DNA of 64,000 bases, taken from assembly GCF_000374185.1 (NCBI RefSeq), contig NZ_KB910518.1:986546-1050545 (forward strand). Direction: 5' to 3'. Each line of letters starts with the position of its first letter. Position 1 is the stretch's first letter. The translations under genes were made by a program, and so were the position numbers. Positions 52,986 through 62,933 of this stretch are shown in pieces. The notes below the pieces were generated by a model. That model did not search any database, was not told the origin of the DNA, and saw nothing but the letters and a program-made list of their open reading frames with translations. The DNA comes from Paenibacillus sp. HW567 (lineage in GTDB: Bacteria > Bacillota > Bacilli > Paenibacillales > Paenibacillaceae).

Positions 52986-55241
52986 ATGGCCTCAAAGCAG
53001 CCAACAAAATTAAGCGGATTTGTATACAGCAACAACGGCTGGAAGTATAGCGCGGCTACGCGCTATGCTCTTTTCCTGTTACTCGCGCTTGTTTTCTACT
53101 TCAGCCTGTCATCTGACCTGGTGCCCAAAAAGTATGATATCAAAGAGGGGACCCACAGCGCCAAGGAGATCACAGCCCCCAAGAAAATCCTGGACACCAA
53201 AGCTACGCTGAAGGCTCAGGAAGCAGCGGCTGAGAATGTGACCAACCGTTATACGATCATTCCTCTTAGGGCGGATAATCTGATAACCTCTTTACTGGAC
53301 CGGATTGACCGGCTGAACCAGGATGATTTAATCTCGCAGAGCGACAAGACCGCCATATACCGGGAGGAAATCCCCCAGCGTGCCAATGATTTTATCTTGA
53401 ATTTCGTGGCCTCCAGCCGGAGTGCCGGGACTTATTCCGATACGCTGCTGGACGAGATGCAGAAGGTCATCAAGGACCAGACCTATGTTATTCCGGAAGA
53501 GACTTATATCAAAATACCGCGACTGACCTCTCAGGACATCATTGAGATGAAGCCGGTTGCCCGTGATATCGTTACCAAGCTGATGAATGACCAGATTATG
53601 GAAGCTCAAACAGCCCGCGCCAAGGTGGCGGAGCAGGTGAGCGTCAGCTCGCTGAGCCAGCGTACCGCCCGTGAGGTGGTTCAGGAGCTGGTGCGGCTGG
53701 TCATTACCAGCAATAAGTTCAGTGACGAGGTAGCTACCAAGGAAGCAAAGGTGCAGGCCCGCGAGAACACACCCGATGTGTATATTGAGCAGGGAGAGCC
53801 GCTTGTCGCCAAGGGCGAGCTGATCACTCCAGAGCTGTATGCTCTCCTCGACGAAAATGGCCTGCTGAGCAACGAGGTCAACTACTGGCCGCAATTCGGC
53901 CTGCTGATGCTCTCTGCACTGCTGTCCTTCGGCCTGTTGACGTTCATCCGCTATACGGGTGGAACATCGGGCTTCAAGTATAATAATTCCCAGTTGCTGA
54001 TGCTGGTTCTGGTATTTGTAATTACGATAATCACGTTGAAGCTGGCTGCATTCCTGCAGGGGGATGCCCGGTCTTATGCCGGTTTCCTGGCCCCGGTAGC
54101 GATTGGCGCGATGCTGATCACCATGCTGCTGGATATGACCCTGGCCTATTTCTGCTCCATTTTGTTCTGCGTTCTTTCTAGTATTATTCTGAATGTGCAG
54201 CAGAATACCATTTTTGATTTCAAATTCGGCTTCTTTGCCCTTATCGTTTGCTATGTTTCCATCTTTGCCACCCACCGCGCCGGGCAGCGTTCTACGCTCC
54301 TTAAGGGCGGAATTATGGTATCTCTGTTCGGCTGCGTGTCGGTCTTTATGCTGACTGTACTCGGCGGAGGCAACTGGAACGAGACGCTGACTCTATACGC
54401 CATCGGTCTTTCTTTTGCCAGCGGATTGCTGACTGCTGTCTTGGTTATCGGGCTGATGCCCTTCTTCGAGGCTTCCTTTGGGATACTGTCAGCGCTGAAG
54501 CTGGTGGAGCTGTCGAACCCCAACCACCCTCTGCTGCGCAAGCTGCTCACTGAAACGCCGGGAACCTATCATCACAGCGTGATGGTCGGCAACCTGTCGG
54601 AAGCGGCGGCAGAGGCGATTGGTGCGGATGGCCTGCTCTGCCGGGTGGGCTCGTATTATCATGATATCGGCAAGACGAAACGGCCTTTTTATTTCATAGA
54701 GAACCAGAACAATATGGAGAATCCGCATGATTCGATAGAACCGATGCTCAGTAAGTCGATCATTGTGGCCCATGCCCGGGACGGGGTGGAGATGCAGAAG
54801 GAGTACAAGCTGCCGAAGCCGATCCGCGACATTGCCGAGCAGCATCACGGCACGACGTTCCTGCATTATTTTTATCATAAGGCGTTGACGCTGGCTGAAG
54901 AAAAAGGCGCTGAGCCCGACTTCACCGAAGAGGATTTCCGGTATCCCGGACCGAAGGCGCAGTCTAAGGAAGCAGCCGTAGTCGGAATCGCCGACAGCGT
55001 GGAAGCGGCGGTTCGTTCACTCCGCAAGCCTACCGTGGAGCAGGTGGAGACGATGATTGAGAAAATCATCAAGAGCCGGCTGGACGATCATCAATTCGAC
55101 GAGTGCGATCTGACGATCAAGGAGCTGGATATCATTGCCCGGACGCTGAAAGAAACGGTAATGGGCATTTTTCATTCACGGATTGAATATCCCGAGGATG
55201 TGAAGAAACCGAAAAAAGAGGAAGGGGCTATCACAACATGA
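52986..55241 (+). CDS. pgpH: 7TM-HD family cyclic-di-AMP phosphodiesterase (PgpH/YqfF)
   Basis: A 751-residue membrane protein. An N-terminal helix is followed by a large extracellular 7TMR-HDED domain (to about 290), seven membrane helices (about 305-500) and a cytoplasmic HD domain. The HD metal motif is in YYHDIGKTKRP (about residue 558), with TYHHSVMVGNL before it and AEQHHGTTFLHYF after it. PgpH hydrolyses c-di-AMP to pApA. ATG 52986 follows AAAAAGGGGACTGTCTTC. The stop overlaps ybeY by four bases, as in related genomes. Confidence 0.95.
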   Translation: MASKQPTKLSGFVYSNNGWKYSAATRYALFLLLALVFYFSLSSDLVPKKYDIKEGTHSAKEITAPKKILDTKATLKAQEAAAENVTNRYTIIPLRADNLITSLLDRIDRLNQDDLISQSDKTAIYREEIPQRANDFILNFVASSRSAGTYSDTLLDEMQKVIKDQTYVIPEETYIKIPRLTSQDIIEMKPVARDIVTKLMNDQIMEAQTARAKVAEQVSVSSLSQRTAREVVQELVRLVITSNKFSDEVATKEAKVQARENTPDVYIEQGEPLVAKGELITPELYALLDENGLLSNEVNYWPQFGLLMLSALLSFGLLTFIRYTGGTSGFKYNNSQLLMLVLVFVITIITLKLAAFLQGDARSYAGFLAPVAIGAMLITMLLDMTLAYFCSILFCVLSSIILNVQQNTIFDFKFGFFALIVCYVSIFATHRAGQRSTLLKGGIMVSLFGCVSVFMLTVLGGGNWNETLTLYAIGLSFASGLLTAVLVIGLMPFFEASFGILSALKLVELSNPNHPLLRKLLTETPGTYHHSVMVGNLSEAAAEAIGADGLLCRVGSYYHDIGKTKRPFYFIENQNNMENPHDSIEPMLSKSIIVAHARDGVEMQKEYKLPKPIRDIAEQHHGTTFLHYFYHKALTLAEEKGAEPDFTEEDFRYPGPKAQSKEAAVVGIADSVEAAVRSLRKPTVEQVETMIEKIIKSRLDDHQFDECDLTIKELDIIARTLKETVMGIFHSRIEYPEDVKKPKKEEGAITT

Positions 55242-55735
55242 GCCTTGCAATCGTATGGAGCAATGAACAGGAAGAACATCATATAAGCGATGAGTTGATC
55301 GCCCTTCTGGAGAGTATTCTGCAAAAAGCGGGAGAAGCCGAAGGGATTGACGAAGGCGAAGTGGATCTTACGTTTGTCAACAATGAGCGCATCCATGAGC
55401 TTAATCTGGAGTACCGGGGAATTGACCGTCCGACAGACGTGCTTTCTTTTGCCATGAATGAATCCGGTGAAGATGAGCTTGAGATTATTTACGAGCTCGA
55501 AGACGGTGAAGAACTGGAAGATATGCCTTATGTGCTGGGAGACATTATTATTTCGGTTACCCGGGCCCAGGAGCAGGCTCTGGAATATGGGCATTCCCTG
55601 GAACGGGAGCTTGGATTCCTGTTTGTTCACGGGTTCCTGCATCTGCTGGGCTACGATCATCAGGATGCTGACTCTGAAGCGGAGATGATGGCGAAGCAGG
55701 AGCAAGTGCTGGCTCAGGTCGGGTTGACTCGCTAA
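55238..55735 (+). CDS. ybeY: Endoribonuclease YbeY
   Basis: Metal-dependent RNase for 16S rRNA 3'-end maturation and ribosome quality control. It has 165 residues. The zinc motif is HGFLHLLGYDHQD, and DRPTDVLSFAM is the conserved substrate loop. ATG 55238 overlaps the pgpH stop by ATGA, and the TAA stop shares a base with the dgkA start (TAATG). Confidence 0.96.
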   Translation: MSLAIVWSNEQEEHHISDELIALLESILQKAGEAEGIDEGEVDLTFVNNERIHELNLEYRGIDRPTDVLSFAMNESGEDELEIIYELEDGEELEDMPYVLGDIIISVTRAQEQALEYGHSLERELGFLFVHGFLHLLGYDHQDADSEAEMMAKQEQVLAQVGLTR

Positions 55736-56130
55736 TGGTCAAGAATACAGCAGTGGGCCACAAAAAATTCTGGCACTCCTTTCGGTTTGCGGCGCACGGC
55801 ATTGCCTCGGCGTTCAAATCCGAGCTGAATATGAAGGTGCATTGCGGCATGGCTGTACTCGTGCTTGCCGCCGCCGCCATCTTCAGGCTTCCGCCGCCCA
55901 GGTGGATGCTGCTGCTGCTCGCTATAACACTCGTTCTGACCGCCGAGCTGCTGAATACGGCGATTGAAGCGACGATTGATCTGGTCTCGCCGGAGATTCA
56001 TCCCCTGGCCAAGACCGCCAAGGATACCGCCGCAGGCGCTGTACTGCTCACGGCGGTGTTTGCCGTCATTACCGGAATCTATGTTTTTTATCATCCCGTG
56101 ATGGACTGGATCACCGGACTTATGTCATAA
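55735..56130 (+). CDS. dgkA: Diacylglycerol/undecaprenol kinase
   Basis: A 131-residue membrane kinase with three or four helices. The signature ELLNTAIEATIDL is followed by HPLAKTAKDTAAGAVLL, containing the conserved catalytic residues. In Gram-positives this family phosphorylates undecaprenol for cell-wall recycling. Start and ybeY stop share a base (TAATG), showing re-initiation. A repeat-rich interval of 270 bp separates it from cdd. Confidence 0.95.
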   Translation: MVKNTAVGHKKFWHSFRFAAHGIASAFKSELNMKVHCGMAVLVLAAAAIFRLPPPRWMLLLLAITLVLTAELLNTAIEATIDLVSPEIHPLAKTAKDTAAGAVLLTAVFAVITGIYVFYHPVMDWITGLMS

Positions 56131-56201
56131 TCAGTTTACAACTTCAGCTTGTGGAGAGGCGGACCTGCGTTTTGCACTCCGTCTTTAATTGTCTTTACGC
56201 G

Positions 56202-56385
56202 CCGAAGCAAGTTTTGTACGAAGTAAATCGAAGAAGTATCATGCTAACAAAACTAAGCGTATGCTTTCGGAGCGAGTTTTATTGCGTAGCTTTTTTAAGA
56301 AGCATAGCTTCATATAAACTAAGCTTATGCTTCCGAAGCAAGTTTTGTACGAAGTAAATCGAAGAAGTATCATGCTAACAAAACT
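56202..56385. repeat. Intergenic repeat cluster with exact 53-bp direct repeats
   Basis: A 53-bp sequence starting CCGAAGCAAGTTTTGTACGA is present identically at 56202-56254 and 56333-56385. Between the copies a third, diverged unit is visible (TATGCTTTCGGAGCGAGTTTTA versus TATGCTTCCGAAGCAAGTTTTG). The last unit ends two bases before the cdd Shine-Dalgarno sequence AAGGAGG. No gene is encoded. Confidence 0.9.
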
Positions 56386-56400
56386 CGAAGGAGGACAACT

Positions 56401-56820
56401 ATGGATTCTGCTCTACTTCTACAAGAAGCGATCAAAGCACGGGCGAATGCCTATATACCCTACTCCCGTTTTGGCGTAGGCGCAGCGTTGCTGGACCAGG
56501 ACGGCCATATTCATCACGGCTGCAATGTGGAGAATGCCGCTTTCGGCCCGACGAACTGTGCTGAGCGGACAGCCATGTTCCGCGCGATTGCGGACGGGCA
56601 CAAGGCCGGATCGTTCAAGGCAATTGCCGTTATTGCCGATACCGATGGCCCGGTATCTCCTTGCGGTGTGTGCCGCCAAGTAATGGTGGAGCTGTGCCCT
56701 CCTGATATGAAGGTTATTCTCGGCAACCTGAAGGGTGACATCCAGGAGACCACCGTTCGTGAGCTTTTGCCAGGCGCGTTTGGTCCGGCTGATCTGGAGC
56801 AGGGACAGGCTCCTGAGTGA
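56401..56820 (+). CDS. cdd: Cytidine deaminase
   Basis: Zinc enzyme of pyrimidine salvage, converting cytidine and deoxycytidine to uridine forms. The 139-residue length fits the tetrameric type. The first metal/catalytic motif is GCNVENAAFGPTNCAERTA (Cys and Glu), the second is PCGVCRQVMVE. ATG 56401 follows AAGGAGGACAACT. In B. subtilis cdd also lies between dgkA and era. Here repeats insulate it on both sides. Confidence 0.96.
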   Translation: MDSALLLQEAIKARANAYIPYSRFGVGAALLDQDGHIHHGCNVENAAFGPTNCAERTAMFRAIADGHKAGSFKAIAVIADTDGPVSPCGVCRQVMVELCPPDMKVILGNLKGDIQETTVRELLPGAFGPADLEQGQAPE

Positions 56821-56877
56821 ATCGGAATTACTTGGGTGAATAGTTTGAACTCTGCTGATGCTCACATATGCTGACTG

Positions 56878-57068
56878 ACTTAATTGTATTTCGTACAGTT
56901 AAATCACAAATTATTAGGCTATAAGAGTATTTAATTGCAGTTTCTGCAGTTATATTGGCTAATTGCTGCAAAAACAGCCCCTATTGCTAAAAATAACTGC
57001 ACGAAATACAGCTAAACCAGCAAAGTTGCAGATTCAAGCCGAAATAACTGTACAAAATACAATTAAGT
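56878..57068. mobile_element. MITE-like element with 24-bp terminal inverted repeats
   Basis: A 191-bp AT-rich non-coding element. Its ends, 56878-56901 and 57045-57068, are inverted repeats matching at 23 of 24 positions (ACTTAATTGTATTT is the shared outer part). An internal sequence (TAACTGCACGAAATACAGC) resembles the ends. No transposase is encoded and no clear target-site duplication is seen. Confidence 0.7.
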
Positions 57069-57159
57069 AAGGATTGCCGCGACTGTGGTGCTACTGTGTC
57101 TTTAACCAATTTAGATTTTTCACCACAGTCAAGCGTGTTCCCGCAGGGGACGTAAGCGC

Positions 57160-57280
57160 TCCACCCGCCAAAACTTTTCTCCCATGCGCCGAAAGCCACA
57201 TTCACGCCCATTTCCGGGTGTCCAGAGGGCCGGGGCCCTTGGGGTCCCCCTTGGCTAAGGGGGATTTAGGGGGATCGAAA
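57160..57280. repeat. Repeat-like GC-rich segment with CCCCCTT hairpin
   Basis: CCCCCTT-GGCT-AAGGGGG (57246-57263) is followed by a further GGGGGAT. The surrounding GGGGCCCTTGGGGTCCCCCTT pattern resembles short hairpin repeats found in several bacterial genomes. No gene is seen. Confidence 0.45.
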
Positions 57281-57327
57281 AAGCTTTTGCAAAAGGTTAG
57301 ACTCATGAATTTAGGAAGGAAGATCAT

Positions 57328-58221
57328 ATGAAATTCAAATCAGGGTTTGTCGCCATTATCGGCAGACCGAACGTAGGCAAATCGACACTTATGAACCAGG
57401 TGATCGGACAGAAGATCGCCATCATGTCGGATAAGCCGCAGACAACCAGAAACAAAATTCACGGTGTCTACACCGCGAACAATTCACAGATTGTATTTCT
57501 GGACACACCGGGTATTCACAAAAGACAGTCGAAGCTCGGCGATTACATGAATCAGACGGCGATGAGCACCCTGCATGAGGTGGAAGCGGTGCTGTTCCTC
57601 GTGGATGCATCTGAAGGTATGGGCGGCGGTGACCGCTACATTGCTGAGCAGTTGAACGAAGTCAAGACACCGGTCATTCTGGTGATGAACAAAATTGACA
57701 AAATTGAGCCGGAAGCGCTGCTTCCGCTGATTACCGAATACAACAAGCTGCATAAATTTGCGGAGATTGTGCCGATTTCGGCCAAGCTGGGCAGCAATGT
57801 GAACACGCTGCTGGACCAGGTGGTGAAGTATCTGCCGGAAGGCCCGCAGTATTATCCTGACGACCAGATTACCGATCACCCGGAACAGTTCGTCTGCGCT
57901 GAGCTGATCCGCGAGAAGATTCTGCATCTGACCCGCGAAGAGGTGCCGCATTCCATCGCGGTAGCCATCGAGGACATGCGCGTGGAGGAGAACGGCGTTG
58001 TGCATGTGTCTGCGGTGATTTTTGTTGAGCGCGATTCCCAGAAAGGGATCATTATCGGCAAGCAGGGCGCAATGCTCAAGGAAGTCGGCAGACGGGCGCG
58101 CACGGATATCGAGAATCTGCTGGGTTCGAAGATTTTTCTGGAGCTATGGGTAAAAGTGAAAAAAGACTGGCGCAATCAGGAACGCGTTCTGCGTGATTTG
58201 GGCTTCCACAAGGATCTTTAA
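57328..58221 (+). CDS. era: GTPase Era
   Basis: Essential ribosome-assembly GTPase that binds the 16S rRNA 3' end, 297 residues. G motifs are GRPNVGKST (G1), DTPGIH (G3), NKID (G4) and SAK (G5). The C-terminal KH domain has [30 protein letters not shown] 57328 follows GGAAGGAAGATCAT. YbeY, PhoH and Era form a conserved rRNA-processing neighbourhood. Confidence 0.97.
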   Translation: MKFKSGFVAIIGRPNVGKSTLMNQVIGQKIAIMSDKPQTTRNKIHGVYTANNSQIVFLDTPGIHKRQSKLGDYMNQTAMSTLHEVEAVLFLVDASEGMGGGDRYIAEQLNEVKTPVILVMNKIDKIEPEALLPLITEYNKLHKFAEIVPISAKLGSNVNTLLDQVVKYLPEGPQYYPDDQITDHPEQFVCAELIREKILHLTREEVPHSIAVAIEDMRVEENGVVHVSAVIFVERDSQKGIIIGKQGAMLKEVGRRARTDIENLLGSKIFLELWVKVKKDWRNQERVLRDLGFHKDL

Positions 58222-58388
58222 CCTCTGCATCCTCAGCTTCTTGAACAATAAGGCTGCATCGGCTTCCCGCCAGTAATCATCCGGATTGTCCCGCTTCTGC
58301 TTGGCAGGAATTGCAAGGATAGATCCTGGCCTATCGCACATCCTATTTCTGAAGAGACATCGTGTTTCCGAAGAAAGGATGAATACGA

Positions 58389-58532
58389 ATGCGAGATTTT
58401 TCGTGGAAGTATTTTGCAATGACTGGAGATGTCGATGCTTATCTGCTGTACAAAGAAGCTGTAGGCCCGCTTGAGAGCAGCGGCACGCTGCTTGCGGAGG
58501 AAGAGAAGGCCCTTGATGAAGAAGCGCAATAA
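58389..58532 (+). CDS. yqzL: YqzL-family small protein
   Basis: A 47-residue protein starting MRDFSWKYFAMTGDVDAYLLYKE, the YqzL signature (aromatic N-terminus followed by TGDVDAYLL). ATG 58389 follows AAAGGATGAATACGA. The position between era and recO is exactly that of B. subtilis yqzL. The acidic tail is Glu/Ala-rich. Function unknown. Confidence 0.9.
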   Translation: MRDFSWKYFAMTGDVDAYLLYKEAVGPLESSGTLLAEEEKALDEEAQ

Positions 58533-58568
58533 GGACTGGTTGCTTGCCGAGTGGTTGGGGGAAGAGGC

Positions 58569-59324
58569 ATGTTATACAGGGTGGAAGGGATCGTCATCCG
58601 CAGCATGGACTACGGTGAGGGGAACGCGATCATTACGCTTTGCACCGAGAACGCCGGTAAAGTAGGCGTTCTTGTGCGTGGTGCCAAAAAGGTCAAAAGC
58701 CGCCATGCTGCCCTGATCCAGCCGTTCACCGTTGGTGAATTTGTGTTTTTCCGCAACAATGGAGGGCTTGGAACACTGAATGCCGGTGAAATAACGAAGT
58801 CCCACCATTCGCTGCGTGAGGATTTGGTAAAGGCGGCGTATGCTTCCTATGCCTGCGAGCTGCTTGACCGTGTGCTGCATGATGAGGAGACCGGCAGCTT
58901 CTGGTTTCGCCAGCTCGCAGCCTGCTTGAATGCGCTGGAGGAAGACAAGGAACCCGGTGTCATCAACAATGTTTTTGAGATGAAAATTTTACAGGCCGCA
59001 GGCTACGGTCCCCAGCTTGATGCCTGTATCATCTGCGGCCAGGAGAAGCCCGACGGGGAACTGCGGTTAAGCCCCCGCCTTGGCGGGGTGCTCTGCCGCA
59101 GTTGCAGACATAATGACCCTCCGGCGATGGAGGTGTCTCCCCGTACGCTCAAGCTGCTGCGTTTGTTCGCCGCGCTTGATCTGACACGGCTTGGCAGCGT
59201 CGATGTGAAGGAAGAGACCCGGGCTGAACTGAAGATAATTATGCGGGCCTTTATGGACCATCAACTGGGTCTGAAGCTGAAATCGCAGAATTTCCTGGAT
59301 CAGCTCGATAAATACAATATTTGA
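58569..59324 (+). CDS. recO: DNA repair protein RecO
   Basis: Recombination mediator that helps RecR and RecA load on SSB-coated DNA. It has 251 residues. An N-terminal OB fold (MLYRVEGIVIRSMDYGEGNAIITLCT...GVLVRGAKK) is followed by a helical domain and a zinc motif (CIICG...CRSC). ATG 58569 follows GGGGGAAGAGGC; an earlier in-frame start at 58551 lacks a binding site. The glyQS promoter -35 overlaps its stop codon. Confidence 0.95.
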   Translation: MLYRVEGIVIRSMDYGEGNAIITLCTENAGKVGVLVRGAKKVKSRHAALIQPFTVGEFVFFRNNGGLGTLNAGEITKSHHSLREDLVKAAYASYACELLDRVLHDEETGSFWFRQLAACLNALEEDKEPGVINNVFEMKILQAAGYGPQLDACIICGQEKPDGELRLSPRLGGVLCRSCRHNDPPAMEVSPRTLKLLRLFAALDLTRLGSVDVKEETRAELKIIMRAFMDHQLGLKLKSQNFLDQLDKYNI

Positions 59325-59349
59325 CGAAATGCAAATTATCCGTTACTAT
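59321..59349 (+). promoter_or_regulatory. Sigma-A promoter of the glyQS T-box leader
   Basis: TTGACG and TACTAT separated by 17 bp. The -35 overlaps the recO stop. The expected start is near 59356. Confidence 0.75.
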
Positions 59350-59384
59350 AGGTACAGTTTCTTTTTATAGTTGCGCCGTGGTGA

Positions 59385-59635
59385 CTCCTAACCTGGAGAA
59401 ACGTGCAGCGATCGGGAAAGTAATGAACACCATTGTCGCTTAAGCGAGCCGGGGAGAGTGGAAGCCTGGCGGGACAACGTTCATGAACATGGCACCCGGG
59501 AGCACGGGAAGCGGCTGAATGAAAGTGGATCTCGTCATTTACTGACGGAATCAAGTAGGGTGGAACCGCGGGAGTATATTTTAGACTCTCGTCCCTATGT
59601 CTGTATAACAGGCATGGGGGCGGGAGTTTTTTTGC
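59385..59635 (+). promoter_or_regulatory. T-box riboswitch (glycine-type) controlling glyQS
   Basis: The T-box sequence AGGGTGGAACCGCG is at 59557-59570, with upstream Stem I-like structure from about 59385. A terminator with ACTCTCGTCCCTATG paired to CATGGGGGCGGGAGT and followed by seven T ends near 59633. The antiterminator would form with the T-box when uncharged tRNA-Gly pairs. Glycine specificity is inferred from the downstream genes; I could not place the specifier codon with certainty. Confidence 0.92.
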
Positions 59636-59767
59636 CGTGTGGTGAGGACGTGAAAGAGTATGCGCCTGGCACTGCAGGGATAGAAGAAGCCGCCTCCATC
59701 GCGCAGCAGCACCAAGATTCATGGCAAAAGGCGAAGATTAACTTGTAAAAGCGAAGGAGACGGTAGT

Positions 59768-60655
59768 ATGAATTTTCAGCAGATGATTTTGACGCTGCAG
59801 CAGTTCTGGTCCGCCCAGAATTGTATTCTCGTCCAGCCGTATGATACGGAAAAAGGCGCGGGAACGATGAATCCCATGACATTCCTGCGTTCGCTCGGAC
59901 CCGAGCCGTGGAAGGTTGCTTATGTTGAGCCTTCACGCCGCCCGTCAGACGGACGTTACGGAGAGAACCCGAACCGCTTGTACCAGCATCATCAGTTTCA
60001 GGTCATTATCAAACCTTCACCGGACAATATTCAGGAGCTGTATCTGGAAAGTCTGAAGGCGCTTGGCGTGGACCCGCTGCTGCATGATATCCGTTTTGTC
60101 GAAGACAACTGGGAGAATCCTTCGCTGGGCTGCGCAGGTCTTGGCTGGGAGGTATGGCTCGACGGTATGGAAATTACCCAGTTCACTTATTTCCAGCAGG
60201 TCGGCGGAATTGAGACCCATCCGGTAGCCGTGGAAATCACATACGGGATGGAGCGGCTGGCTTCCTACATCCAGGACAAGGAAAATGTATTTGACCTGGA
60301 ATGGGTGGACGGCATGACCTACGGCGATGTTTTTCACCAGCCTGAGGTGGAGCACTCGACCTATACTTTTGAAGTATCGGATGTCAAAATGCTGTTCTCG
60401 CTCTTCAACACCTACGAAGAAGAAGCACGCAGAGCGATGGAGCGCCATCTGGTATTCCCGGCTTACGACTATGTGCTGAAGTGCTCGCATACCTTCAACC
60501 TTCTGGATGCGCGCGGAGCAATCAGTGTGACCGAACGGACAGGCTTTATTACAAGAGTGCGCAATCTTGCCCGTACCGTAGCGGCGACATATCTTGAGGA
60601 ACGCGAGAAGCTCGGCTTCCCGCTGCTGAAGAAAGAAGGTGCTGACCGTGTCTAA
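59768..60655 (+). CDS. glyQ: Glycyl-tRNA synthetase alpha subunit
   Basis: Catalytic alpha chain of the bacterial alpha2-beta2 glycyl-tRNA synthetase, 295 residues. Class II motifs appear in [58 protein letters not shown] and [26 protein letters not shown] 59768 follows AAGGAGACGGTAGT. Its tail overlaps the glyS start. Confidence 0.97.
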   Translation: MNFQQMILTLQQFWSAQNCILVQPYDTEKGAGTMNPMTFLRSLGPEPWKVAYVEPSRRPSDGRYGENPNRLYQHHQFQVIIKPSPDNIQELYLESLKALGVDPLLHDIRFVEDNWENPSLGCAGLGWEVWLDGMEITQFTYFQQVGGIETHPVAVEITYGMERLASYIQDKENVFDLEWVDGMTYGDVFHQPEVEHSTYTFEVSDVKMLFSLFNTYEEEARRAMERHLVFPAYDYVLKCSHTFNLLDARGAISVTERTGFITRVRNLARTVAATYLEEREKLGFPLLKKEGADRV

Positions 60656-62726
60656 GGATCTATTGTTCGAGATTGGTCTGGAAGAAATACCTGCGCGGTT
60701 TATCCGTGCGGCGATGGAGCAGTTGAAGGACAGAACGGAGAAGTGGCTGGAAAGCTCACGCATCACCCATAGCGGAGTGAACGCCTATGCTACGCCGCGC
60801 CGTCTAACGGTACTGGTGAAGGAGGCTGCCGAAAGACAAGAAGATATCAGCGAAGAAGTAAAAGGCCCGTCGCGCAAAATCGCCCTGGATGCCAGCGGCG
60901 AATGGAGTAAAGCGGCGCTCGGGTTCGCCCGCAGTCAAGGAGTGTCACCGGAGCAATTCACATTCAAAGAGCTGGCTGGAGTGGAATATATCTATGCCAC
61001 TAAGAACAGTGACGGCGTAGAAACCTCCACCCTTCTATCGGAGGGACTGCACGGAATCGTCAGTTCAATGACTTTTCCGAAAAATATGCGCTGGGGAGCC
61101 TATGACTTCAAGTTTGTGCGTCCGATCCGCTGGCTGGTTGCTCTATTCGGCCAAGAGATTATAGAACTGGAAATCACCGGAGTTAAAGCTGGCAACGCCA
61201 GCCGGGGCCACCGGTTCCTGGGGACGGAAGCGGTCATTGCCGAGCCGGCGAAGTATGTGGAAACCATGAGCACCCAGCATGTGCTTGTGGATGTGAAGGA
61301 ACGCGAAGAGCTGATTCTGAACCAGATCAACAAGCTGGCTGCAGACAAAAGCTGGACAATCGGGATCAAGGAAGATCTGCTGGAAGAGGTATTGTTTCTG
61401 GTGGAAACTCCAACGGTACTGTTCGGCACCTTCGATCCTTCATTCCTCAATATTCCGCAGGAGGTGCTGATCACCTCAATGCGGGAGCATCAGCGCTATT
61501 TCCCGGTCTTTGACGCGTCGGGCAAGCTGTTGCCGTTCTTCGTCACTGTGCGCAACGGGAATGCGGAATCGCTGGACGTCATCGCCAAAGGGAACGAGAA
61601 GGTGCTGCGCGCCCGCTTGTCGGATGCGAAGTTCTTTTACGAAGAGGATCAGAAGCTGCAGATCAGCGATGCGCTGGCGAAGCTGGAAACTATTGTGTAT
61701 CACGAAGAACTGGGCAGTGTGGGAGACAAGGTCCGCCGGATACGGGCAATTTCCGATCGTTTGGCCGTAAAGCTTGCACTGTCCGGGACTACAGCAGATG
61801 AGGTAAGCCGGACCGCCGATATTTGCAAATTCGATCTGGTTATGCAGATGGTCTATGAATTTCCTGAGCTGCAAGGCACGATGGGTGAGGATTATGCGCG
61901 TAAAGCCGGTGAGGCTGAGCATGTGGCAAAAGGGATTTTTGAGCACTATCAGCCGCGTTTTGCCGGAGACGCCGTTCCTTCAACAGAAGCGGGTCTGGTA
62001 GTCAGCATTGCCGATAAAATCGACACGATTGTGGGCTGCTTTTCCATCGGCATTATTCCGACAGGCTCTCAGGACCCTTACGCGCTTCGCCGCCAGGCGG
62101 CAGGCATTGTACAGATGGTGCTTGAGCATAAACTCCCGATCACGCTGCAGGAAATTTTCGACACAGCGGTAGAGGTTCACGAAAATTTACGTGCAGAGAA
62201 ACATTTTGCCGCTGACCTGCGTATTAACCTGTACGAATTCTTCGGCTTGCGCGTTAAACGCCTGTTATCCGACAATGTCCGTTATGATGTTGTGGATGCG
62301 GTTATTGCTGCAGGCTTTGATGATATCGTGGATGCGGTAGGCAGAAGCCGTGCGCTTATGGATACTGTGAACGGGCAGGCTGATTTTAAAATCACTGTCG
62401 ATTCGCTGACCCGGGTCAGCAATTTGGCAGCCAAAGCAGACAATGGTGTTGCCGTGGAGCCGTCCTTGCTGAAGGAAGAAGCCGAGCGGAAGCTATATGA
62501 AATCTGGCAAGCTATTCACACGCCTTATCAGGCAGCCATGAATGCCAGAAATGCAGCGGAAGCTCTGAAGATTCTGTCGGGACTGAAGGATGCTGTTACC
62601 GGATTCTTCGATTCCGTAATGGTTATGGCTGAAGACGAGCAGATCCGTACGAACCGTCTGGCGCTGCTGGCCGGCATTGATGCCGACTCCAAGGCCTTTG
62701 CCGATTTTGGCAAGCTGGTGTGGTAG
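60648..62726 (+). CDS. glyS: Glycyl-tRNA synthetase beta subunit
   Basis: The 692-residue beta chain that binds tRNA-Gly with its alpha partner. The N-terminus [24 protein letters not shown] is the family signature, with an HD-like central region and a C-terminal anticodon-binding DALR-like domain. GTG 60648 overlaps the glyQ stop region and follows AGAAGG by nine bases; GTG 60639 is an alternative. Both genes are under the T-box. Confidence 0.96.
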   Translation: MSKDLLFEIGLEEIPARFIRAAMEQLKDRTEKWLESSRITHSGVNAYATPRRLTVLVKEAAERQEDISEEVKGPSRKIALDASGEWSKAALGFARSQGVSPEQFTFKELAGVEYIYATKNSDGVETSTLLSEGLHGIVSSMTFPKNMRWGAYDFKFVRPIRWLVALFGQEIIELEITGVKAGNASRGHRFLGTEAVIAEPAKYVETMSTQHVLVDVKEREELILNQINKLAADKSWTIGIKEDLLEEVLFLVETPTVLFGTFDPSFLNIPQEVLITSMREHQRYFPVFDASGKLLPFFVTVRNGNAESLDVIAKGNEKVLRARLSDAKFFYEEDQKLQISDALAKLETIVYHEELGSVGDKVRRIRAISDRLAVKLALSGTTADEVSRTADICKFDLVMQMVYEFPELQGTMGEDYARKAGEAEHVAKGIFEHYQPRFAGDAVPSTEAGLVVSIADKIDTIVGCFSIGIIPTGSQDPYALRRQAAGIVQMVLEHKLPITLQEIFDTAVEVHENLRAEKHFAADLRINLYEFFGLRVKRLLSDNVRYDVVDAVIAAGFDDIVDAVGRSRALMDTVNGQADFKITVDSLTRVSNLAAKADNGVAVEPSLLKEEAERKLYEIWQAIHTPYQAAMNARNAAEALKILSGLKDAVTGFFDSVMVMAEDEQIRTNRLALLAGIDADSKAFADFGKLVW

Positions 62727-62822
62727 ATTCCCGCTGATACGGGTTATAGGATGCGGTCTGACCCGGAAAAAGTACAAATTTGTGCAGCTTATGGTATAGA
62801 ACGTTGGTTTAGGGTATAAATA

Positions 62823-62876
62823 TACGGAACGGTGCCAATGCGTAGGTTGACATCCGTTCCGTATTTATGCTTTACA
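62823..62876 (+). promoter_or_regulatory. Inverted repeat and promoter-like sequence before yqxD
   Basis: TACGGAACGG (62823-62832) pairs with CCGTTCCGTA (62854-62863). TTGACA at 62847 and TTTACA 18 bp downstream give a possible sigma-A promoter overlapping the dyad. It may be a repressor-controlled start for yqxD-dnaG (and sigA beyond the window). Confidence 0.45.
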
Positions 62877-62933
62877 AAGAAGGATTTCTGTCTCTCAAAG
62901 CGTATATATATTACACGGGAAATTGGTGATGTC

